From Mesorhizobium_K marinum (GTDB lineage Bacteria > Pseudomonadota > Alphaproteobacteria > Rhizobiales > Rhizobiaceae), in assembly GCF_040813715.1 (NCBI RefSeq), contig NZ_JBFOCH010000018.1: 64,000 nucleotides of DNA; one strand, 5' to 3'. Shown piece by piece: positions 1-9,250 of this stretch. The notes under the pieces are model-generated. The model had not been told where the DNA came from. It searched no databases and was given only the letters and a program-made list of their open reading frames with translations. Every line of letters starts with the position of its first letter. The stretch's first letter is position 1. A program made the translations under genes and the position numbers.

Positions 1-906
1 GCCGACTATGTCGCGGCGGCGGAGGCCGCCGAGAACCTGCGCGACTTCGCCGGCGCCATGCTCAGCGAGGACTATCGCTATGTCAGGCTGATCGCCAAGC
101 TCGGCGAGTTCAGCCGCGTCGAAGCGTCCGGCCGCTGGCCGGCGATCGACGCAGGCGGCGCCGCGATCGCCGCCGGGGCCGAGGATGTGCGCATGCGCGA
201 TATCCGCCGGCTGCTGGCGCTGGCCGGCGACCTGCCGATCGCCCTGATGGACGGATCCACGGTGCATGACGAAAAGACGGTCCAGGCGGTGCGCTCCTTC
301 CAGACGCGGCACGGGCTCGACCCGACAGGGACGATCGATGGCGCCACCCTGGCCGCGATGGCGGTGCCGATCTCGACCCGCATCCGCCAGATCAAGGTCA
401 ATCTCGAGCGTCGCCGGTGGCAGAACCGGGACCTCGGCGAGGACAACATCTACATCAATCTCGCCGACGCCAATGTGAAGATCGTCCACGGCGGGCGGCC
501 GGAGCTTTTCGTCGAACTGCTGAATGCGCCGGATCTGGCGCTGCTGCCGACATTCTTCGGCGAGATCACCGGCGTCGAGGTTCGCCCGTCAGCGGCGTCG
601 CCGCTCGCGCTGACGGTCCGTTCGCCATTCGTCGAAAGGATCGCGGGCGAGGGCGGCGAACGCACGATCGCCGTTTCCGACCTGTCCGCTCTTCTTGCGG
701 AACTCGTCGCCGCCCGTGCGCCGGCGGGAACCGCCACCGATGCGCTGCTTTCCGCGAATGCGCCGGCGACGGTCGCCTTCGAAACGCCGCTGCCGCTTTT
801 CGTCACCTTCGTGACGGCCTGGGCGAACCGCGACGGCACCGTGCATTTCCGCGGCGACGGCAGCGGCCGCGATGCCGTCGTTGCAAGGCTGCTTCAGCTC
901 GACTGA
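1..906 (+). CDS. LdtD (YcbB)-like protein with peptidoglycan-binding domain, catalytic motif missing (5' partial)
   Basis: The frame is open to the left edge, so the true start lies outside the window; the first internal ATG is at 58. A peptidoglycan-binding-1 type domain covers roughly residues 45-105 counted from that ATG. It is followed by the linker typical of YcbB/LdtD L,D-transpeptidases (RIRQIKVNLERRRW, then RDLGEDNIYINLAD). The C-terminus also carries the family signature (PLPLFVTFVTAWANRDGTVHF). Between the two, the roughly 200-residue YkuD catalytic region is reduced to about 100 residues. No cysteine and no HxG...SHGC motif is present. Seen: the two flanking family signatures and the missing active site. 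Inferred: a non-catalytic paralogue that binds peptidoglycan or acts as a partner of a true transpeptidase. The gene converges on the downstream kinase and overlaps its 3' end by 13 bp. Confidence 0.72.
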   Translation, partial: ADYVAAAEAAENLRDFAGAMLSEDYRYVRLIAKLGEFSRVEASGRWPAIDAGGAAIAAGAEDVRMRDIRRLLALAGDLPIALMDGSTVHDEKTVQAVRSFQTRHGLDPTGTIDGATLAAMAVPISTRIRQIKVNLERRRWQNRDLGEDNIYINLADANVKIVHGGRPELFVELLNAPDLALLPTFFGEITGVEVRPSAASPLALTVRSPFVERIAGEGGERTIAVSDLSALLAELVAARAPAGTATDALLSANAPATVAFETPLPLFVTFVTAWANRDGTVHFRGDGSGRDAVVARLLQLD

Positions 907-3900
907 GCCGCCTGCGCCGGCTTCTCGCCGCCCTGGCCGGCCAGCGCCGCGCCGCCGCGCGGCAGCACGATGCGGAACTCGGTGAACGATCCGGGCTGCG
1001 TTTCCACCTCGATCCGGCCGGCATGCTGGTTCACGATGATGTCGCGGCTCTGCGACAGGCCGAGCCCGGTTCCTTCGCCGGCGGGCTTGGTCGTGAAGAA
1101 GGGATCGAACATCTTTTCACGGACGGAAGCGTCGATGCCGGTCCCGTTGTCGCGGATGGTGATCTCGACCGCGTCGCCCAGGTTCCGGGTGGAGGCCGTC
1201 AGCGTCGGCTCGTAGGGCCCGCCATTGGCGGCGGCACCGCGGCGCGCTGTCGCGTCGAGGCCGTTGGCGAAGACGTTGGTCAGTGCGCGCGTAAGCTCCT
1301 GCGGGTAGAGATCGACGGTGCCGGCCTTGGGATCGAACGTCTTCTCCAGCGCNACCCGCCATTGGCGGCCGCGCCGCGGCGCTCTGTCGCGTCGAGGCCG
1401 TTGGCAAAGACGTTGGTCAGTGCGCGCGTAAGCTCCTGCGGGTAGAGATCGACGGTGCCGGCCTTGGGATCGAACGTCTTCTCCAGCGCGACACGAAAAT
1501 CCTCGCGTCCGGCGCGGGCGCCCTGGTAGGCCAGCCCCAGGCTTTCGTCGACCACCGCGTTGATGTCGACGGGGCGGTGGCTGCCGGGGCCGTCGAACGA
1601 CTGGAGCAGCGTGCTGCGGACCACCGATTCGGCCCGTTCTCCGTTCCAGACCGCCTTGACGAGTTGCTCCTTCAGCGTGTCGCCGAGTTCTTCGACCTCG
1701 GCCCTGGTGCGGCCGTCGATGACGGCGGCCTCCAGCACCATGCGGATGTCGTCGACCAACCGGTTGGACCGCCGCGAGACGTCGTTGACCTCGGCAAGGC
1801 GATGCTCGATGTCGTGCCCGATCGCCGGGATCAACTGGCCGAGCGACGCGAGCCGGTCCGCTTCTGCGAGCCGCGACCTTGCGGCGTGCAGGTCGCGAAG
1901 CAGGTCGGTGCGTTCCCGGTTGCGCGCCTCCGTCTCGTCCGACCGCACCGCGCAGTCGATGGAGAGGACCGCCTCGTCGGCGAAGATCCTGGCCAGCGCC
2001 ACCTGGTGTTCGCTGAACGGTTTCGCCTCGTGCCGGGTCAGCACCAGAACGCCCGCGACCTTCCCGTCGCGCAGCAGCGGCACGCACAGGATAGCCGCCA
2101 GCCCGCTGATCCTGGCAATACCGGCGTCCTCGGCTTCCATATCCGTGTCCGACACGTGCAGCACCGTGCCTTCGGATGCTGCGAGGCCGATCCAGCCGTC
2201 GCGGTCGGCCGGTTGCGGGCGCACCAGTTCCGAGGGCATCGCGCCGGTCGCCGCGGCGACGCGGTAGCCGTCGTCCTCGAGCAGGTGGATCGCCGCGCCG
2301 CCGGCCTCGCAGGATGATGCCGCCGCCGCCGTCAGCGCGGTCAGCACGCCGTCGAGGTTGAAGGGCGGGCGGCTGACCTGTTCCAGGACAGTGGCGATGG
2401 CCGCCTGCTGGCGCAGCAACGCGCGACGGTCTTTTTCGCGGGCCGCCACATCGTCGGACAGTCGAACCTGCTCGATCGCGACGACCGCCTCGTCCGCCAG
2501 CGTCTTCGCAAGTTCAACCTGCCGGTCGGCAAAGGGCGTCGCTTCCGCCCGCGTCAGCGTCAGCACGCCGATCGCGGTTCCCCGATGCACGAGGGGCACG
2601 CACAGAAGGGCAGGGACCTGGCCGAACCGCTCCGCGTCGGGCGCAGCCGCGCTCCCCGCGCTCCCCGCGCTGTCGGCATGCTGAACGATCGTGGTTTCCG
2701 AGGCCNTCGCTCCGCGTCGACCGCAGCGGCGCTCCCCGCGCTGTCGGCCTGGTGAACGATCGTGGTTTCCGAGGCCGCGCGTCCGGTCGCGGTCCTGCGG
2801 TCGATCGGCTGCGGGTTGGCGATCTCGAAGGCCCGCTGATCCTCTGTGAGGCCCGCGCCCACCGCAAATTCGAGCCTTTCGCCTTCCCTCAGGTAAAGGC
2901 GCGCGGACGAAGCCGCGGCCAGCCGCTGCGCATGGTCGGCCAGGGCGGCGAGCGCGTCGGGCAGGTCGAAGGCCACGTCGTTCAGGACGCGCAGCACGTC
3001 GGCCGTTGCTATCTGGTGCGCGGTCGCCTCATCGAGTTCGCGCTGGGTGTCGTCGAGGCGCACGCCGCGCTCCTCGAACCGGCCCGCGAGCCGAGCGCTG
3101 GCGATGGCGACGCCGGCCTCCGCCGCGAGGATGCCGGCCAGTTCCACCTCGTCGCGGCCGAAGGCGCCGGCCGACGCGCGCGACAGCGCCAGGACGCCGA
3201 TCGTTTCCTCGCCGATCGTGATCGGCACGGCGAGTTCTGCCTTGGGTGCGGCGTCCTCGAAATTGCCGGCGACCTGCACGGCGCGGGTCTCCGCCAGCGC
3301 GCGTTCGGCGAGCGAGTTTTCTCCATCCGGTGAACCGTCCGACGCGGCCAGGTGGAGAACGCCGCCATCCAGAAGCAGCAGCTGGGCCGATCCGGCCCGG
3401 CAAAGCGTCAGCGCCGCGGCCGCGGCCGCGTCGAGCATCCGTTGCGGTTCGCCCTCGACATCGGCGAGCAGCCGGAGCGCGTGCGTGGTGGCGCTGCGAA
3501 CCCGCTCTGCATCGTCGCGGTCCTCGATGTGCTGCTTGCGCGCTTCGCCGATTTCCGCCGCGTGCAGCTGATGGACCTGGTCGAGCTCCATTGCATGGTT
3601 GGTGCGCACTTCGTCCATGGCGTCCGCATGCTGCTTGCGCGTGTCGTCAAGCTCGGTCGCATGCAACTGGCCCGTATGCTCCAGTTCGGCGGCATGCTGG
3701 CGACGGATCTCGTCCAGCTCGGCCGTGTGCCCCTGCCGGGTCGCCTCCAGCGTCCGGCTGGCCTCGTCGATGTCGGCCTGGTGCAGGCGCCTTGCCTCGG
3801 CCAGCGCGGCGGCGTGCTGCTGTTCGGTGGCCTCCAGGGTCAGGCGCGCCTCTTCGACGTCGGCCTGGTGCAGGCGCCGTGCCTCTGCCAGTTCGGCGGC

Positions 3901-6900
3901 ATGGCGCTCCTCGGTGGCTTCGAGCGTCTGGTTGGCTTCGTCGATGTCGGCCTGGTGNTTCGTCGGCGTGGCGCTGCTCCGTGGCCTGAAGCGTCAGGCC
4001 GGCTTCGTCGATGTCGGCCTGGTGCAGGCGCCGCGCTTCGGCCAGTTCTGCCGCGTGACGCGCTTCGGTGGCTTCGAGGGTCTGGCGGGCTTCGTCGATG
4101 TCGGCCTGGTGCAGGCGCCGTGCCTCTGCCAGTTCGACGGCATGGCGCTCCTCGGTGGCTTCGAGCGTCTGGCGCGCTTCCTCGACGTCGGCCTGGTGCA
4201 GGCGCCTTGCTTCCGCCAGCGCGGCGGCGTGCTGCTGTTCGGTGGCCTCCAGGGTCAGGCGCGCCTCTTCGACGTCGGCCTGGTGCAGGCGCCTGGCTTC
4301 CTCCAGTTCGGCGGCATGGCGCTCCTCGGTGGCTTCGAGCGTCTGGCGGGCTTCATCGACATCTGCCTGGTGCAGTCGGCGCGCTTCCGCCAATTCGGCG
4401 GCGTGGCGCTCTTCGGTGGCCTCCAGGGTCTGGCGCGCTTCGTCGACGTCGGCCTTGTGCAGCCGCCTGGCTTCCTCCAGTTCGGCGGCGTGCCGCTTTG
4501 CCCCGGCCTCGAGGTCGCCGGCGTGGCGATTGCGCCAGTCGTCACGGTCGGCCGTGCGTTCGGCAAGCTGTCCGAGGGTGCTCTCCAGCTCCGACCCGCG
4601 CGTTGCAAGCTCTTCGGAAAGACGCGCATTGTCGAGCGCGACGACGGCTTGGTCGGCGAAGGTGCGCAAGAGGGCGAGACGACGCTCCGGAACCGCATTC
4701 GGTTCGGGGTCGGCGACCGTCATCACGCCGATCGCCTGATCGCCCCTGACCAGGGGCACGGCCACCAGCGAGCGGATCGCGAGCAGGCGCGTCAGGTCGT
4801 CGGCAGACATGTCCTGNCCGCGCATTGTCGAGTGCGACGACGGCCTGGTCGGCGAAGGTGCGCAAGAGGGCGAGACGACGTTCCGGAACCGCGTTCGGTT
4901 CGGGGTCGGCGACCGTCATCACGCCGATCGCCTGATCGCCCCTGACCAGGGGCACGGCCACCAGCGAGCGGATCGCGAGCAGGCGCGTCAGGTCGTCGGC
5001 AGACATGTCCTGCGCCTGGAGGTCGGCGACGCGCACGGTTTCGCAACTGCCGAGCGCCTTTTCGGCCGGTCCGCCGGCGACCGGCGCGGCTGGCGTGGCG
5101 ATCAGTTCCTCCGCATCGCGGGGCAGCCCGCGATGCGCCTTGACGCGCAGCAGCGATCCGTCGAGCAACGCGATATGGCAGTAGCGCGCCTTGCAGAGGC
5201 GCGCAGCGTTCTCGGTGATGGCGTCCAGCGCGGCCTGCACGTCCGCCGGTCCCCGGCCGACCGCGCGGGCGATCGTGCGGGTCGCCGCCTGTTCGTCGAG
5301 CGAATCGGCGAGGTCGCGGTCCTTGCCGGCGATCGTCTCCGTCAGGCGGACGGTGCGGATGGCGATCAGCGCCTGGTCGGCGAAGTCCTGCGCCAGCGCA
5401 ACCTGCCGGTCGATGAAGGGGATCGGGTCGGCGCGCGACAGCGAAAATACGGCTTCGACCCGGTCGCCGTTCTTCAGCGGAATGGCAAGTGCGGCGCGCT
5501 CGTCGCTGTTTGCCGGGCGTTCGCCGTACTCGCCCATGAAGCGCAGGTCGCGCGTGATGTCGTCGATGTTGATGACCTGCCCGGAATAGGCGGCCGCAGC
5601 CGCCACCGCATGGGCGTCGGTATCCTTCGTGAACGGCGCCTCGCGTGCGGCAGCGACCCAGTCGCTGGAATGTCCAAGCTGCGCGGCGAGCCGGAAGGCG
5701 TCGCCGTCCCGCAGCCACACGGCGCCGACATTGGCTTCGGAAAGCCGGACGGTCGAATCGATCAGCGTGTTCAAAACGCGCTCGAGGTCGTAGCCTGACC
5801 GGCTGATTGTCCGCACCATGTCGGTGCTGATCGACTGCTGCTGCAGGGCGACATCGTAGCCCACGGCGCTGTCGTCGATCTTGGCGACCAGGCCCTTCTG
5901 GCTCTGCTGCAGCCGGTTCGCCATGATGTTGAACTTGTCGGCGAGGCTGCCGATCTCGTCGCGCCTGCTGACGTTCACGCGCTGCGTCAGGTCGCCCTCG
6001 CCAAGCAGTTCGGCGCTGGCCTGCAGCTTCCTGATCGGCGACGTGACGCGACGGGCCAGCGAGACGCCGACCATCGCCGCGAGCAGCAGGCCGCCGCCAA
6101 TCAGCAACGCCGTTTGCCAAAGCAGCATCTGGAAGGGCGCCAGCGCCGCTTCCCTGGATGTCTGCGCGATCGCCGTCCAGCCGACGCGGGGGATCTGCGC
6201 CCAGGCTGCAAATGCGGCGGCCTCGTCGCCATCCATCATCGTCGCGGCGGTACTTGTCCCTCTGCCGCCCGCGGCGAGCGCCGCCGCCACCTGGGGCAGG
6301 GCGGAAAGGTCGCTGTCGCTGGTGGCGGGATTGCGGTCGGGATGGGCGACCAGGCGGCCGGCGCGGTCGATCACGAACGCCTGCTCGCCTTCGGCGACGA
6401 TCGCTTTCAGGGGATCGGCTAGGAAGGAGAGGTCGATTTCGGCGACGGTGACGCCGCCATCCGCATGTGCGATGCCGATCGTACCAGCCATGTCGGTGCC
6501 GTTGCGCACATAGACGGGGCCGATCCATGTCCGGTTCGCAACAGTCTCGGTGAAGCGGGGCTCGTTCCGGTGCACCGTCATGCTGGCGACCGATTCCGGG
6601 GCCAGGCGCGACAGCTTCAGCTGCTCGAAGCCCCGGCTGTCGATGTAGAACAGCTCGGTGATGGCCGGAAACTGGCCGAGCAGGCGGGAGAAGTCAGCTC
6701 GTTGCCTGTCGATACCGCTGGCGCGCCAGTCGGGCTGCGCCGTCCAGGCCAGTTGGGTCTCCAGCGTCGACATCAGGCCGTCGATCCTGGCGGCAATCGC
6801 CTCGGCCTTCTGCTGTTCCACGGCAAGGGCGCCGCGTTCGGCCTCCTGGTAGCCCTGCCAGAGGCTGACGGCAGCCGCCGCCGCCAGCAGCAGGCCCACC

Positions 6901-7001
6901 AGCAGCACGAGCGCGCTGGCGAACTTCAGGATAAGCGGAACTCTCAGCCGGCGGGCCGGCTGGTCCGAAGCAGATTTCGAAACCTTTGCGGCCTTGGCCA
7001 T
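894..7001 (-). CDS. Giant hybrid-free sensor histidine kinase: Cache-HAMP-5xGAF with coiled-coil repeat rod
   Basis: One gene broken by joins at 1353, 2706, 3958 and 4817. Removing the duplicated copies and Ns leaves a continuous frame of about 1900 codons. Order from the ATG at 7001: TM1 (residues about 21-46), an extracytoplasmic double-Cache-like region, TM2 (about 293-315), HAMP, GAF1 (about 400-550), GAF2 (about 590-735), a long coiled coil of 29-residue repeats, GAF3, GAF4, GAF5, and a kinase core. The H-box is atypical (AIGHDIEHRL instead of HEIKNPL), but the candidate phospho-His is present. The ATPase has the N-box (RALTNVFANGLDA), DNGTGI, FDPFFTTKP and GTGLGLSQS. A membrane-bound kinase sensing an unknown periplasmic ligand is inferred. 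No response regulator is adjacent, so the partner is unknown. GAF ligands cannot be told from sequence. The repeat copy number is uncertain because a join falls inside the repeats. Confidence 0.85.
3740..4499 (-). repeat. 87-bp in-frame tandem repeats coding a 29-residue coiled-coil unit
   Basis: Within the kinase gene, eight or more units of about 87 bp encode a consensus like HAAELAEARRLHQADV followed by DEARQTLEATEER. Units differ at a few positions (DVEEARL, EQQHAAAL, DIDEASR). The composition is Ala/Glu/Arg/Leu-rich with no Pro or Gly, as expected for a continuous alpha-helix. More divergent units continue on the GAF3 side down to about 3500. The join at 3958 lies inside the array; aligning its right side to the consensus suggests that about 21 bp is missing there. 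The true number of units is therefore unknown. Confidence 0.85.
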
Positions 7002-7185
7002 GGGTCAGGCGCGCCGTGCGCGCGCAAGGCGAGGCGGAACCCCGCAAAAAACTGCGATTTCGAGCTGTCCGACCATGGGCTTTCGTAGGCTGTTGGCTGA
7101 GAGACCGGCAACCTAGAGCCTTTCACGGTGGGATGGAAGCGCGGGGGCCGCAAAGATCGGCCGCAAAAGCCAGGTTTTCCAAAGC

Positions 7186-7213
7186 AAAACGGCCGTTCGG
7201 CCGGGCTTTTTTC
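7186..7213. terminator. Candidate Rho-independent terminator between PCu(A)C gene and kinase gene
   Basis: A CGGCC/GGCCG stem (7190-7203) is flanked by AAAA on the left and followed by GGGC and six T residues (7207-7212) on the right. The T-run suits plus-strand termination. Read on the minus strand, the hairpin is followed by TTTTGCTTT, so it could also end the minus-strand copper operon that stops at 7298. The hairpin is short, so confidence is moderate. Confidence 0.4.
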
Positions 7214-7250
7214 GCAGCCGGGCGCAAGTGATCGCCGGTTGGCCGCGCAT

Positions 7251-7276
7251 CCCCCTCCCGCTTGGCGGGAGAGGGG
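7251..7276. repeat. GC-rich intergenic palindrome
   Basis: CCCCTCCCGC and GCGGGAGAGGGG face each other around a two- or three-base loop. It lies 22 bp past the stop of the PCu(A)C gene, in a roughly 300-bp gap (7002-7297) that otherwise holds only the hairpin at 7186-7213 and the unrecognised promoter region of the kinase gene. Its style resembles the element at 11731-11757. It could be an mRNA 3'-end stabilising hairpin or a dispersed intergenic repeat. Confidence 0.4.
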
Positions 7277-7297
7277 CGTCGGCGTGACTTGCTGGCG

Positions 7298-7777
7298 TCA
7301 GCCGCCGTGCGCGGAGTGATCGGCGCCGCCGGCCTTTTCGACCGCGAACTCGACCTCGACCGTGCCGGCCTTCTCGAAGGTCAGCGAGCCCGGGAACTTT
7401 TCGCCGGCCACGGCCGGGGCCTTCAGGTCCATGAACATCAGGTGAAACGAGCCCGGCTCTAGCTTGATCTCGCCGCCGGCCGGGATTTCGATGCCGCCCG
7501 CAACAGGCCGCATGATCATCACGCCATCCTTCATGGACATTTCGTGGATCTCGCCCTTGCCGGCGATCTCGGCGCCGACCGCGACAAGGCGGTCGGGCTC
7601 GGTGCCGCCGTTCTTGACGATCAGGTAGCCGGCGGCGACCTTGGCGCCCGGCAGCGTGGCGCGCGACCAGGGATGATCGATCTCGAGGTTGCCCAGCTTG
7701 TACTCATGCGCGGCCGCCGGGGCTGCGATCAGGATGGCCGCCACCAGGGCTGCCGCGGCACGGAAAGAATAGGTCAT
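7298..7777 (-). CDS. Periplasmic copper chaperone PCu(A)C family protein
   Basis: A 159-residue protein. I chose the ATG at 7777 because it sits behind a GGAG ribosome site and begins a clean signal peptide (MTYSFRAAAALVAAILIAAPAAA). Upstream in-frame codons would add a basic leader with no signal character. The mature part is a PCu(A)C fold: DHPWSRATLPG near the N-terminus, then the copper motif with HEMSM, a following Met in MIMRP, and HLMFMD (the H-x-M pair) about 20 residues later. The His/Met set known to bind Cu(I) in this family is intact. The tail is His-rich (ADHSAHGG). The family delivers Cu(I) to the CuA or CuB site of cytochrome oxidase. It lies 103 bp downstream of a DUF2946-like gene on the same strand, which points to a small copper operon. 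Confidence 0.88.
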   Translation of the reverse strand: MTYSFRAAAALVAAILIAAPAAAHEYKLGNLEIDHPWSRATLPGAKVAAGYLIVKNGGTEPDRLVAVGAEIAGKGEIHEMSMKDGVMIMRPVAGGIEIPAGGEIKLEPGSFHLMFMDLKAPAVAGEKFPGSLTFEKAGTVEVEFAVEKAGGADHSAHGG

Positions 7778-7880
7778 GACTTTGCTCCGATGATTGCGTC
7801 CGCGCCGCATGGCGGACTGCGAACGGTATGCTGCTTGTCTGGTCGTCTTGCCATGCCTTCTCAAGGCACGGCGTCCGAGT

Positions 7881-8252
7881 TCAGGCAGCAGGCGGAGCGC
7901 GCGGGTTCGCGGGGCTGCGCGTCGGAAGCACCGTTATGGTCTTGGGCGTGGGCACCGTGATTGCCGCGGCCGCGGTCTCGACAGCCGGCCACACCGGCGC
8001 TGCCGGCAGGTCCGCCACGGGCTGGAACAGGCCGCCGCAGGACAGCAAGCAGCAGTCCGGCATGTGACCACCGCCGTGGCCGCCGCCCCTCGGGCTTTGT
8101 CCGGTGCTGCCATCGACGCAGATGATGTTTCCGAAGATGTCGCGCTGGACCGGCGGCGCGGCGAAGGCGGCTGCCGACTGCAGCACGAGCGCCAGCACCG
8201 CGACGAATGCCGCGATGCGTGCCGTTCCTGCTTTGAAAGTGCTTTGCCGCAT
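7881..8252 (-). CDS. DUF2946-like secreted metal-associated protein
   Basis: A 123-residue protein beginning at the ATG at 8252. A longer frame would use a TTG at 8276 and would only add a non-signal leader. Residues 1-32 form a signal peptide ending in AFA. The mature protein has one Cys in the IICVDG segment and then a His/Cys cluster (GHGGGHMPDCCLLSCGG), followed by a Pro/Ala-rich tail. The His-x-CC-x-x-C layout resembles DUF2946 proteins, which often neighbour copper genes. The position just upstream of the PCu(A)C gene supports a role in copper or heme-copper oxidase metallation, but no biochemical function is established. The assignment is by motif layout and context. Confidence 0.6.
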   Translation of the reverse strand: MRQSTFKAGTARIAAFVAVLALVLQSAAAFAAPPVQRDIFGNIICVDGSTGQSPRGGGHGGGHMPDCCLLSCGGLFQPVADLPAAPVWPAVETAAAAITVPTPKTITVLPTRSPANPRAPPAA

Positions 8253-8351
8253 GGACTGCCCCGGAAGACGCGACAAGACCTAGCATGCCTGCCGGCCGGC
8301 GCATACCGGAGCCGGTGTCATGCGGCGACTTGTCTCCGCTGCCATGGCGGC

Positions 8352-9230
8352 TCAACCCACCGGGATCACGTCCACGGCCTGTTCGCCGGCCTGGCTGCCG
8401 GTCGTCCTCAGCACGCCGACGATCGGGGCCACGTCGGCATAGTCGCGGCCGCAGCCCGCGGTGATGTGGTCGTTCGAGGCCCGCATGCCGTTGGTCGGGT
8501 CGAACTCCAGCCAGCCCGTCTCCAGTCCGCACCACACCATCACCCAGGCGTGCATGGCGTCTGCGCCTTCGAGCCGGTCCTTGCCGGGCGGCGGGATGGT
8601 GCGCAGGAAGCCGCTGACATAGCCGGCCGGAATGCCGAGCCCCCTCAGCCCGGCGATCATGACATGCGAGAAGTCCTGGCAGACGCCGCGCCGCAGCGCG
8701 AAGGCGTCGGCTGCCTTGGTCGCCACCGTCGTCGCCTCTCCGTCATAGGCGAAATCCCGGTAGATGCGGTTGCAGAGATCGTCGGCGATGGCGGCCACGG
8801 AAGCGTTGCGGCCGGCGCTTTCGCGGGCATAGGCGGTGATGGCGTCGTCGATATCGACGAAGTCGCTCGCCGCTGCAAAATGATGCGGTGAGTCCGGGGC
8901 AAGCGACCGCACGGAGGCGATCTCGCCGAAGAGCGTGCCGAGGCCGGGCGAAACGTCGAGGCCCGGCTCGGGCCGGGACACCGAGACGCGCGCGCTCATG
9001 CGGATGTCCAGCGCTTCATAGACGCCGCGGAATGCCGCCGAGGTCACCGCATTGCCGAAGAAGTCGACAAAGTCGGAGCGCTCCGTTGGCGTCGGCTCGA
9101 AGGAAAGCGATGAAGCGATGACCCGCTGCACACCGGCGATCGTTCGCGGCGTGACCTGTACGTGATGGCGGCTGCCGCCGGCGGCGTCGTGGTAGTCGTA
9201 GTGCAGGTGAAGGCGGATGTCGTAGAGCAT
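8352..9230 (-). CDS. Transglutaminase-like cysteine protease-fold protein (bacterial transglutaminase N-terminal type)
   Basis: A full-length 292-residue protein. Its N-terminal part (YDIRLHLHYDYHDAAGGSRH) matches the bacterial transglutaminase-like N-terminal domain. The transglutaminase core follows with all three catalytic positions: Cys in RRGVCQDFSH, His in DAMHAWVMV and Asp in EFDPTNG. No signal peptide, so it is probably cytoplasmic. It is the last gene of a three-gene minus-strand unit, 20 bp after the ATP-grasp/alpha-E fusion. In the conserved ATP-grasp/alpha-E/transglutaminase neighbourhoods, these enzymes are predicted to hydrolyse or rearrange amide bonds of a peptide modified by the ATP-grasp ligase. 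The substrate is unknown. Confidence 0.87.
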   Translation of the reverse strand: MLYDIRLHLHYDYHDAAGGSRHHVQVTPRTIAGVQRVIASSLSFEPTPTERSDFVDFFGNAVTSAAFRGVYEALDIRMSARVSVSRPEPGLDVSPGLGTLFGEIASVRSLAPDSPHHFAAASDFVDIDDAITAYARESAGRNASVAAIADDLCNRIYRDFAYDGEATTVATKAADAFALRRGVCQDFSHVMIAGLRGLGIPAGYVSGFLRTIPPPGKDRLEGADAMHAWVMVWCGLETGWLEFDPTNGMRASNDHITAGCGRDYADVAPIVGVLRTTGSQAGEQAVDVIPVG

Positions 9231-9250
9231 GCGGCGGCTTCTCTATCGGG

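Noticed and set aside
3740..4499. Possible CRISPR-like or satellite array
   Set aside because: The 87-bp period is a multiple of three, in frame, codes a helical repeat and has no unique spacers.
8272..8334. GACAAG...CTTGTC inverted repeat upstream of the DUF2946-like gene as a copper-regulator site
   Set aside because: The arms are only 6 bp, 51 bp apart and match no known operator.
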